Source: Thamnidium elegans (taxonomy: Eukaryota > Mucoromycota > Mucoromycetes > Mucorales > Mucoraceae). From it: a stretch of 64,000 nucleotides of DNA. The stretch covers positions 186,001 to 250,000 of the forward strand of contig JAIXMG010000030.1 of the NCBI GenBank assembly GCA_025201345.1. Reading direction: 5' to 3'. The first letter of the stretch is position 1. Each line of letters begins with the position of its first letter. This document shows positions 54,754 to 64,000 of this stretch, one piece after another. Below the pieces are notes generated by a model that did not search any database, was not told the origin of the DNA, and worked only from the letters and a program-made list of their open reading frames with translations. Both the position numbers and the translations under genes were made by a program.

Positions 54754-56090
54754 TTCATAAAATTATTTATAAAAAAAAAGAAAAAAAGTAAATTATAGAA
54801 AAGAAAAAAAAATTGTTTTAAATATCTAAACCCGCTTTCTTTTCTACATTAAGCTTTGGGTAGTACCATCAACATTAAAGGTCCTCTTGTATCACGCGTT
54901 TTTTATATTTTATATAATATTCCCGATAGTTTTTAACTTCTTTATTATTGTCTGGATTTATCTTTTTTCCATCTTATGATCAAAAAGAAAAAAATATATA
55001 CTCTTTGTCAATAATAAATAATAATATACACGTGCATTCAATTACATTGTTGTTATTTTGTCTTTGGTGTGAGCAAGAAAGAAAGAAAGTTTTACTCTTT
55101 GTTGAACGCAGTGTGTCATTACACACTGAGTTATTTTCTAGTGTGCCATCACTGGTATGAGACACGAGATATCACTCCAGCATAAGAACAAATAACATTA
55201 TAAAAAATAATCTTTGACCGCATGATCAAATAACCCCAAAAAACAGCTTTTTTTCTTCAGGATATATATATGTTTCTCCTTTATATTTATTTCATGTATC
55301 GTTATGATAATCAGTTATTATTGTTATTTTTGTGTGCAGAAAAAATATGTAATAAAATGCCTTGTTCACAATAGGTAAACTCTAGCCCCAAAAAAGGGAC
55401 CATGTAAAGTTTGACATCGGATCAGATCGGTGTAAGTGGGCCAGGCTCCCCCCCCCCCCTTTGTATTTAAACATATTGCCTTTCTTTTTTTTTCCGCGCG
55501 TTACACATGTTAAACCAAGTACCCTCTCTTAATTATCATCTGATATCTTAACTGTACCATAAGATCAAACTTTTACTGACTGATTTTCATATGTTTCCTC
55601 CCAATCCTCCAGTTCATTGTAGTTTAGGTAATGTACCTTTTTTTAAATAATAATAATAATAAACAAATATGTTGTATCCCTTTTTTTTTTTTTGGGCAAG
55701 TCATGTATTATATGTCAATGATATATATAAATTCCTCCCCGCACGATTTTTATTATTATGTGTTCCTCACTATTTAAAATAAAATAAAAAAGGGTGATGG
55801 GGATCAACAATAAGGAAAGTGGCTTTTTTATGCTTCTACATTACATTATCGGGTTTCCTATGGCAACAAAATAATGTTTTGGTCGGGGCGTTTCTTTTTT
55901 TGTGCATACAATTGCAACTTGGTTTTTTTTTTTAGAGTTTTTTTATTAGCAAAGTTATATTTATAAATAAGTGGTATAAAAAAAAAAAAAGAGAGTGAAG
56001 GGTGAAAATTATTTAATTCTTTTGTTTAAGGTTCCTAAATAATAAAAAAGTTAAAAAAAAAAAAACTCGATTGTATTATAAAATGTAAAC
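54754..56090. other. Intergenic region, 1.3 kb
   Basis: No coding segment is convincing. It contains a C14 run near 55449-55462, ATA/AT repeats and T-runs. An acceptor-like TTTAG at about 56027 (minus reading) could serve an optional last exon of the acyl-CoA synthetase gene. Confidence 0.5.
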
Positions 56091-58549
56091 TTACATTGCA
56101 TCAAATTCGGCCTTGAATGCTTTAGTAAGTTCAGGACGCTTAATTTTTTGTGCTGCAGTCATTAAACCCTTTTGTAAACAGTGTTAGTATTCAAAATAAA
56201 AAATAAATAAAAGACAGTGTTACTTACAGCATCTGTAGTCCATTCTTCATGACACAAGTGGATATCAAACAAGAGCTCAGCTCCCTTCAATCCACCTTCC
56301 TTACCGGTATCCAAAAGAGCCTTCAGAACCGCCTTTTTAATGGTATCGTTCTTGCACAGCAATTCAAAGTCCGTTTCTGTCACACCCTTTTGTGCGGCCA
56401 ATTTACGAATGGCAGGTTCACCAACCACAGCGAGCGCAATAGGTTTGGGGTACAACGAATCAGCATAAACGCATAGGTTGGTGAGAAGTACACAACTCTT
56501 ATAAATAGATTCCAATTTTTCAAGGGCGATATATTCACCGTTACTCAACTTTACTAAATTCTTCTTTCTATCAATGACACTTAATGTACCATTCTCGTTC
56601 CATTGTCCAATATCACCTGTTTGCAACCAGCTGTCTTCGGTAAGGGTTTCCTTGGTAACGTCGTCACGTTTCCAATAGCCTTTGGTGATGGCAGGTCCGC
56701 GAACCCAGATCTCGCCCTTGGGGATGACGTCCTTAGAAAAGTAGTTGGCGTCAGGGACATCAACAAGTTTAACTTCACAACATGGAACTGGTGCGCCGAC
56801 ATGACCATAGCCGAATAATTCAGGTGTCATAATAGAACACATACTACCAAAAAAAAAAAAAAAAAAATGTGTGAGTCACAATACTGAGAAAAAATTCATG
56901 ATGTTTTGAACTTACCCACAACCTGATAATTTTCCAAAAAAAAAAAAAAAAAAAAGTGATACAGAAAAAAAAAATGTCATGATTAATTCTCTAGCTAATA
57001 TATTTACATATTTTCACACACACACACAGCACTTTTCTTAACTTACTCTCAGTCAAACCATAGCCACCCAAGATGGGACAAATAGTAACCGATAAAAACT
57101 TTTGAGTTTCAATTGAAACAGGAGCACCGCCAGATAAAGCAAAACGAAGACGACCACCTACTTGGTCTTTAATCTTGTTAAATACAACCTTGTCAAGGAA
57201 GCCAGTAGGTAAATGACGTTCCAATAACCAAGCCTTGGTAGCAAATGCCTTATAGAAAATCTTTTGTGCTTTAGGTGATGCTTCAGATAATTTTGCTAAA
57301 ATTCCTTTACGAATGGATTCCCAAACTTGAGGTACACCGGTCATTAAAGTAGGTCTGAATTCTTTAATGTCTCCTTTACAGTTACGAACTGATGCATCTG
57401 TTAATGTACGAACAGAAGCGTAACCAAGTCTGTTGATTCCAAAAATTAATTAAAATTTTTTAATGGAGTGATTAAAAAAACTTACGTTACACCCCAGAAT
57501 ACACAAAGATTTTCGACAACAAACTCTAATACGTGAGCCAATGGAAGGTAAGCCATCATGGTATCGTTATTCGTTACATGGTGTCCAAGAATTGTATTAC
57601 ATCCAGCAACTATACAGAAAAATAAATAAATATTTGGCTAACCCCAAAAATAAACAGCCGGGTTACTACTTACGTGCGGCGACAATATTTTTATGTGACA
57701 ATATGACACCTTTTGGATTTCCAGTACTTCCAGAAGTATACATGATACAACAAATATCCTCGGGTTCGGGTTGTCTTTCTTCTTTGGGGTGATCTCTACC
57801 CAATTTTGCTACCTCGTCTAAAGAAATGATTCTTTGGGAGACTTCAGTTCTTAATTGATCAAGCACTTCGGTTTTCACTTCTCCACTGTAAAAAATGTAT
57901 TTGAGACTGGGACACTTGGAAGCGACTTTTTTGACGGTGCCTAAAAGATCACCAACGGTGTAGATGGCTTCGACTTCAGTTTCGTTCATTGAGTGAAGTA
58001 AACCTTCTTCTCCTAATGTATCATATGCAGTTACAATTGTCATGTTTTGAGTGAATGCACTGTGAGCGGTTAAGAGCCAGTACATACTAAAGTAATAAAA
58101 GGTTAATATTTAAATTTGAAAAAGGGGAACGTGGATATAAAAAAAAAAAAAAATTACTTTGTAGGTGAGAAAATTTCAATCTTTGACTTTTCTTTAAGAC
58201 CAAGATGAGCGAAACCAGCGCCAACATCATGGGTTAAACGAGAAGCCTCCTTATAAGTTAAATAATGATAAGCAGACATTTGAAAATACTTCCAAGTTTT
58301 CATTTCAGTGATTTCTTCACCGTTGACAAACTTCTTGACCTCCTTTTCTTCATCAATCATCTTATCCAACTTACGAAAGCCAAAACCGCGACGGTCAGGG
58401 TACTTCTTTCCACTGTAAGTTAAGACATCATAAAGTGTGTGGACGTTGGGATGAGGAACACGAGCAAGGCCTTCAGCTGCTAATAATGATCGACGGATAC
58501 GGCCACCGTTTGGTTGTTCAGGTCCAACTTCAACAGTGTATGATTTCAT
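56091..58549 (-). CDS. Long-chain acyl-CoA synthetase (FAA/ACSL type)
   Basis: Activates fatty acids to acyl-CoA with ATP. Start MKSYTVEVGPEQPNGGRIRR at 58549. Motifs in order: LTYKEASRLTHDVGAGFAHL, SPTKMYWLLTAHSAFTQNMT, the AMP-binding P-loop ICCIMYTSGSTGNPKGVILS, MAYLPLAHVLEFVVENLCVF, PTLMTGVPQVWESIRKGILA, LRFALSGGAPVS, GGYGLTESCGMCSIMTPELF, DSWLQTGDIGQWNENGTLSV, IDRKKNLVKLSNGEYIALEK. The SCG of the adenine-binding loop is encoded by a 7-nt microexon at 56916-56922 (GTTGTGG). The last exon reads MTAAQKIKRPELTKAFKAEF-DAM and stops at 56091. That stop overlaps a good donor (AAT|GTAAGT), so an alternative end (MNLKQKN, stop at 56013) is possible. Likely on peroxisome, ER or lipid-droplet membranes; no targeting signal decides. 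Confidence 0.93.
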
Positions 58550-60310
58550 GTTTGTATATATGTTTTTTTTTTAAAAAAAAAGAAAGAAAGTGTTGTTAAA
58601 GAAAAGAAAGAAAAAAAAGACAATGGGAATAGCCTATTTATCGAATATTTTTTTTCGACTTGTTTGTACTCCCCTGATCTACTTTTTGACTGTTTTTTTC
58701 ATATGATATTCTCTGTGTGTGTCTCTGAAACTCAGTTACAATAAAAAAAAAAAAAAGTTATTTTATATTATGCCCGCAACAAGAGTACCAGTATCCATTT
58801 CAGGATATCATGTCCGTGCTTTTTTTTTATATATGTGAGGAACTTTTTTTTTTTTAGAAAGCAAATTTTTTTTTTATAATAGCAACAATTTTGTTTTGTT
58901 TTTTATTCAATTGACTATTGAAGAGGAGATACATTTTTTTGTTTTTGTTTTTGTTGTTAATTGAAGTATATTTTTTTTTTAAACGCGACAATTGCGGGTT
59001 TTTTTTTGTTTACATACAAAAAAAAAAAAGGATCTTCTAATCATGATTTATTTTGGGTATACAGAAACTTTAAAAATCCAGAAAAAAAATAATTTTTTCT
59101 TAATGAATCGTAATCGGGCTGACACGTACTTAAATGTAATTAAAATGGTAGTGATTGTGGAGAAAAGAAGTGAATGTCAATGGTATATCACATGCTAGAT
59201 AGACATCTATTTTATATTATATCGATTATTAATGAGCAATGGTTGAACACAAAGAAAAAAGATCAGCTTAGATTGAAAAAAAAGTGGGTTATTTTCTTGC
59301 GTGGATTGTAAAACGTTTTTTTTTTTTTAAACGTGGAAAACTCTCTTTTACCATTAAAATTGGTTACATTTTTAAAACATAGTTTTTAATGTATGTATGT
59401 GTGTGTGTGTATAAGCCAACGTCACACTGAAATAAACCCTTTTCGCATTAATCAAGGTTAGGAGTTATATATACTTTTGAAGCTTCTTTAAAAACTGAAC
59501 TGATGGAGCTTTTTTTATTTTCTTTAAGCAAGTCAAAAACATGTGTTTATGTTAAATGCCCGCATTTATTTTTTCGAAAAAAAAAAGAATTTTATTTTTC
59601 GACATTTCTCCCAAGCCCATACTTATTTATCGTAAAATGTGTCAAAATAATAAGCCTAGTTTTGTAACCTTATTAATAATTACCTGTCCTGATACAATTT
59701 AAAATAAAATAAAAGGAGTTACCTTAAAGACTTTGCGTACGAGTTGAAACTTTAAATCAGTTATCACTGGACCGACAAACCCCAACCCCTTCCTTTCTCA
59801 AATATGGTTTCGTCTATAATTCTATCTGTTCCCTGTATGGTATTCATACTGCAGATACATGTCGCTTCGAGCGTAATATCAACAGGCAACTTTTGGAAGC
59901 ATATCTTATAACAATACTTTTCAGATATCTGCATTTCCTCTGAAGCCCTATATAACTCACTTTGAAATTTAAAAAGTTCCTTCTGGTATTCGTGATAATA
60001 AGCAGCAATCCTCAATTAAATAGTCGCGCATAGATGTATGACTAATATTTTATTTTTCTTAAAAAAAATACACTCTTTTTCTTATTTACACCTTCATGCA
60101 GAAAAAAAAAAAAAAAGTATGACGTTTTTTTGAACTTTCCAACGCGAAACAAGTTGGAACAAAATTTTTGGTTTGTTAAACAAAGTCGTAACAACAAGCT
60201 GTAGACTTGTATTTGTATAAAAAGTGATTAAATAGCTTGAGCCAATAAGGCCCCTATTTTTTCAACCTAATAAATACTAATCTTTTTTGTTAGCGTTTTT
60301 GTTTTCTTTT
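58550..60310. other. Intergenic region, 1.75 kb
   Basis: Mostly A/T homopolymers and a GT repeat (59396-59410). One minus-strand open stretch (59764-60012) has protein-like composition (HEYQKELFKFQSELYRASEE, ISEKYCYKICFQKLPVDITL) but lacks an ATG; a stop lies immediately upstream and no flanking exons are visible. It may be an exon relic. Nothing else seen. Confidence 0.4.
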
Positions 60311-61837
60311 ATGTCCGTACAAAAGGATACTATTGTTCTTAAAGCAGCCGCCATGCATAAGAGCACTTGTTACGAACGCTCAAATGTGGTCCGCCCGAAT
60401 GTAATATTGTTATTAAGCTACTTTTATAAAGGTACATAAAAAAGTAATACTCTACACTTTTTTTTTTCCGAACGTGTGAATAGAGCGTGCGTCAAGAAAT
60501 TACCAAAATTTTCTACACAAATCTCTTCGGATACAAATGAGTTGATTGAAAAGCTAACAGAATCTGAGGCCTCAAAAACATTGATGGACGCCTTAATAAG
60601 AAAAAGAACGTACGACCAAGCAGCCCAGGTAATACGAAAGTTAAGTAGTACAATGCAAATTCTAATTGCATTATTGGTATTAACAACATAGGCTCTTACA
60701 TCAACGGCCCCAGCACCTCAACATCAACAGCCATATCAAATAACCAAAATAAAAAAAAACCAAGGTAAATAATTCATGTTTGCAGCTTTTCAGCTATTAA
60801 TGAAAATTATTATAGACCTCCGCTAATGATAATGTACGTATTGGTAATTCGACAATAACAGTAAGAGAATATTTGATTCAACACTACGAATATTTATTGG
60901 TTGACTCATCTAAAGACAAATATTTTTCTTAGTAAGTATCATCCAAGACTTTGAATCCATAGCATATTTACTTTCTTTTAGTTTATCCCAAAAATTTATC
61001 ATTGATATTTCAAACGAATCCCAGAAGTCACAGTTGAACTATTTAGGTACTGAAAGGGCAGCTATGATAAAAGAAAAGTATACCAGACAACTCACTCAAT
61101 GTGTTAATCAGAACATTACCGAAATTACTGATTTATTAAAAAATGTAAGTTTATAATAGGCTACCAATTATATATCCGAATTGCTAACTGACATATATAA
61201 ATAAAACTTTGATGAAGATCCGGTTCACTCAAATCCGATAATATCCGTACAATGTATATAAAGAAAGTTTATGACCATATGTAAGTGTATTGAAAATAGT
61301 TTTTTTCCCCTGTAAATAACGCATAACAAACAGGCTCTTCTTTATAGTATTTCCCTTCATGTTGACAGGCCACATATATTCAACAGGAACTCAAGAAAAG
61401 GATACTCTGAGTTCGACTACCAAATCAAGTTCTGGGGTGTTGTATTCGAGTCATATTTCTACAGTAATGAATACTTGTTGCACTGGTATATATATATATT
61501 ACTTTTTTTTGTCTGATCAAAGTATTAATATTTTGTATAGGGGAGACATTGCTTCAGAGCCTTGCAAAAAAACTAAATTACGTTTCAAGGCTGACATTCG
61601 TATCGTAGTAATGTCTGACGATGAAGATATTGTTGATGGTGCAACAGCTGAAGTTGAGAAGAAGGTCACTCCTAAGAAATTGTTAATGGTCAAATTGAAG
61701 TCTGTACTTGGTACAAAATGCCATATAAACTATTTTCTTGGAACTATTCCCCTCATACCTTTCTTTTACGGCCAAAATTATCAATTTTGGCTTTATTTTC
61801 ATTGTATAATATCGTTTCATCTTTTTTTGTTAACAAA

Positions 61838-61842
<5 letters not shown>
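60311..61842 (+). pseudogene. Decayed copy of a lineage-specific repetitive protein family
   Basis: Plus-strand blocks: MSVQKDTIVLKAAAMHKSTC (60311), ACVKKLPKFSTQISSDTNEL, EKLTESEASKTLMDALIRKR, NDNVRIGNSTITVREYLIQH, YLSQKFIIDISNESQKSQLN, EKYTRQLTQCVNQNITEITD, LKSDNIRTMYIKKVYDHI, HIFNRNSRKGYSEFDYQIKF, WGVVFESYFYSNEYLLHW|GD, IASEPCKKTKLRFKADIRIV and KVTPKKLLMVKLKSVLGTKC. Several intron joins work (HW|GD at 61484/61542, phase 2), but at least two junctions (near the A9 run at 60757 and after LLKN at 61145) are out of frame. The end runs into a T42 tract. I recall the EFDYxIKFW and HWGD blocks from an abundant unknown Mucorales family. It may be a recent pseudogene. Confidence 0.5.
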
Positions 61843-61890
<48 letters not shown>

Positions 61891-62573
61891 GCCCTACCGC
61901 ATATTTTTTTTTTATTTTATTTTTTGCAACATAAAAAAATAAATAATTTAAGCATAGACCCAAAAAAAAATAAACATTCAAAGTTTCAACGCGTACGCAA
62001 GTCTTTTTTTTTTTTTTTTTTTTTTTTTTACCCCTTCTATTATTTTTTTAAATGTATCAGGACTTGTAATTATCAATAAAGTTACAAAACCAGGCTTATT
62101 ATTTTTTATTTTATTTTGACACATTTACTATAAATAATTATGGGCTTGGAAATCAGAGTGTCGATTTTTTTTTTCTCAAAATGTGGGCAACTTGTTGAAA
62201 AAAAGTTACACGAAAAAGAGCGGAGATGTAACTTATTTTTGCCTGGTCTTTTTTTTTTACTTGGTTGTTGGTAGAAAAAATATACTTTACATTTGTCATA
62301 AACAAGCTTGTTATCATCACAAAAGAAAACATTCAAAGTAAAAAAAAAGACTTGGACTCTTTCTGTAGTAAATAAAATAAAGTGAATTATAATTAAGGGG
62401 AAAAAAAAAGATAATTAAAGGAAAAAAAAAAAGGTGATCAAATAGAAAAGTTTGATTCCCCTCTTCTCTTCCGTCAAATTTATATAAATAGATTTATATT
62501 ATTTTTTTCTTGAATCTTTTCTATCTCTTTCTCTTTCTCTTTCTATTATTATTATTATTTATTTATCTAGGAA
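61843..62573. other. Intergenic region with a T42 run
   Basis: Begins with a T-run (61843-61884) and has another near 62005-62029. The last 100 bp form the promoter and CT-rich leader of the next gene. No gene seen. Confidence 0.55.
62481..62491 (+). promoter_or_regulatory. TATA box of the secreted binding-protein gene
   Basis: TATATAAATAG stands about 90 bp before the ATG at 62574 and is followed by a CT-rich initiator-like stretch (TTTCTATCTCTTTCTCTTTC). It is the clearest TATA-type promoter in the window. Confidence 0.5.
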
Positions 62574-64000
62574 ATGAAATCAATCTATCTTTTACTTGTC
62601 TTAATTGTTTCGATATGTGTCGTGTTTGCACAAGAATCAATTACAGTACCGGAAGCCACGGTAACTACTCCAGAAGCAACGGTTGCTACCACCGTTGCAG
62701 AAACACCCGTTGCAGAAACACCTGTTGCAGAAACACCCGTTGCAGAAACACCCGTTGTCACTCCACCCGTTGCTACTACTGAACCTGCCGTTGTCCCGAC
62801 AACCACCACTACTACCGCACCTGCTACAACTTCAGTTGTTGCTGCTGCTGGTGATTGTTTATCTGCTGATACCTTTTCTACTACCGATTTCTTTCCTAAC
62901 AAACTTGGTGCTCTCGGTAAAGAAAAAAAAGATCCTAAAATAGTAAAAAAACATTATTAACAGAAAAAAATAGATTCTTCTGCTCAATTTAGCGTTACTT
63001 ATTCAAATACTTACAAGTTGGTTCATAATCTTGCTCTCGATGAGTACTATGTTCTTTACTGTACAAAGGCACAACCTGACGTTGGAAATACATTTCAATC
63101 AAAAACTTTTATTCAAATTCCTGTTCGATCATTCGCTGCTATTGATACCCGAGCACTTGGCTATCTAGATGTAAAGTATAATTTTAGGGAAAAAAAAAAT
63201 ATTTTTTATTTTGTGTTACTTACAATAAGCCCCCATTTTTTTTTTATAGCTTCTTGGTCAAAGTAATAATATTGCTTATGTTGGTAATGTTTCCAATGTT
63301 ACTTCACCTTGTTCTAATAAGGCTCCTGTCTTGTTTGATGTAAATAATGCTAATTTGGACCGTACATTGTACGATGTTGCTATTTATCCCGGGTCTGCTA
63401 ACAATGATCCTAAAGGTGTTGGATTAGGTGTTAATTATGCTGCCAGCCCTCTCGGTGTAAGTTAGCATAGTAAAAAAAAAAGAAAAAGAAAAATAACTAA
63501 CGTTTTTTTAACCTTTTAGAATGCTCAATGGGTAAAATACTTTTCATTGTTCACAAATCAAGAAGTTCAAGCGGAGACTATTTACAATGATATTGCAACC
63601 GATTACAATACCTTTAAAAACAGTATCAATGAAGCAGGCCATATCTCCTACAGACGTAACGTTACATTTATGAATTATGATCCATCTTCTACCCGATTCA
63701 ATATCTTGCAAGATCAATATTTTAGAAATTTAACGTCAGACGCCGGAGCCAATTTGATTACACCTAATGTATTACAACCCGCCGATCCTAGTGTAATGAA
63801 AGGACAATTACAAAATGCATCTCTTGTAATTGATTTAACAGCTGCTACTGCTTTCCAAACTAGTTTTTCGAATTGGCAAAATTGGTTAGGGTACTCTGAT
63901 AGCGCTATTGCTAGTGCAACCGAAACAGCATTAACTAATTATAAATCAAGCAAGAAATACGTCAATTCTTATGATGCACCACCTTTTGCTAGAAATAAAC
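62574..64000 (+). CDS. Secreted periplasmic-binding-protein-like protein (3' end beyond the window)
   Basis: A signal peptide (MKSIYLLLVLIVSICVVFA) is followed by a Thr/Pro/Ala-rich, probably O-glycosylated stalk with four VAETP repeats, then a folded domain across at least three introns: DSSAQFSVTYSNTYKLVHNL, ALDEYYVLYCTKAQPDVGNT, FIQIPVRSFAAIDTRALGYL, LLGQSNNIAYVGNVSNVTSP, and NAQWVKYFSLFTNQEVQAET. The pattern (a ligand-lobe start, then a loop with IDTRALGYLDLLG) matches fungal proteins annotated as periplasmic binding protein-like (TroA-type fold), normally seen in bacterial metal or cobalamin uptake. Intron 1 uses the acceptor AAAATAG so that CTC G|AT TCT restores ALDSSAQF. Multiple Asn-X-Ser/Thr sites fit secretion. 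The gene is cut at 64000; ligand and role unknown. Confidence 0.75.
62694..62753 (+). repeat. 15-bp coding minisatellite (VAETP x4)
   Basis: GTTGCAGAAACACCC repeats four times in tandem (62694, 62709, 62724, 62739) with one T/C change. It encodes VAETP units in the stalk of the secreted protein and is probably length-variable between strains. Confidence 0.92.

Noticed and set aside
55449..55462. C-run as a structural or regulatory element
   Set aside because: Isolated homopolymer with no matching G-run nearby and no gene context.
59764..60012. Minus-strand open stretch with protein-like composition
   Set aside because: No ATG, a stop immediately upstream and no adjoining exons; at best an exon relic, so only noted under the intergenic entry.
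62585..62902. Long minus-strand open frame opposite the secreted protein gene
   Set aside because: Its Val/Thr/Ala/Gly-rich composition mirrors the Thr/Pro repeats of the sense strand, and there is no independent start context or motif.

Overview
The window is nuclear DNA from a filamentous fungus, most likely an early-diverging one of the Mucoromycota (Mucorales-like). The evidence is strong A+T richness, many short introns (about 50-130 nt, GTAAGT-type donors, T-rich acceptors) in nearly every gene, T(n)A(n) homopolymer pairs between and inside genes, a sepiapterin reductase gene, and relics of protein families I associate from memory with Mucorales proteomes. No species is assigned. No organelle, viral or CRISPR sequence was seen.

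Layout: 0.1-5 kb carries three minus-strand genes: CTP:phosphocholine cytidylyltransferase, a bHLH factor and an AIF-type mitochondrial flavoprotein. A divergent promoter separates them from PEX14 (5.6-6.7 kb). A decayed TnpB/Fanzor-like nuclease lies at 7.0-7.8 kb. At 8-19 kb are an F-box/LRR protein, a Pumilio protein, an LYAR-like nucleolar protein, a subtilisin-like protease and an RSPRY1-like SPRY/RING protein with an apparent frameshift. At 19.9-25 kb are sepiapterin reductase, a PRL-type phosphatase whose stop lies 7 bp from the previous one, a PH-domain (possibly anillin-like) gene and an unknown mitochondrial protein. At 28.4-39.4 kb are a CHY zinc-finger protein, a Whi3/Scw1-like RRM protein, a SAP-domain kinase with WNK-like active-site geometry, RNPS1 and an RS/RRM protein. 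A tRNA-Leu(AAG) is at 41.0 kb. CDK11, ARPC5 and an MFS transporter occupy 42.4-46.7 kb.

The stretch 46.7-52.9 kb is a graveyard of decayed repeats: a MULE-type transposase relic with a broken SWIM finger, three scattered pieces of one unknown family, and two tandem repeats. Two unknown but intact genes follow (52.9-54.8 kb), then a long-chain acyl-CoA synthetase (56.1-58.5 kb), another decayed lineage-specific copy (60.3-61.8 kb), and a secreted binding-protein-like gene running off the right edge.

The genes do not form one pathway. RNA handling is over-represented (Pumilio, Whi3-like, RNPS1, RS/RRM, CDK11, LYAR), which is typical of gene-dense housekeeping DNA. The most notable observations are: (1) a kinase that has lost the beta-3 lysine (VAIG for VAIK) but has a lysine in the glycine-rich loop at the WNK position; (2) an RNPS1 gene whose start codon exists only after splicing (AT|G), the unspliced RNA reading AUG-UAA; (3) microexons of 5, 6 and 7 nt needed to rebuild conserved motifs in two unrelated genes.
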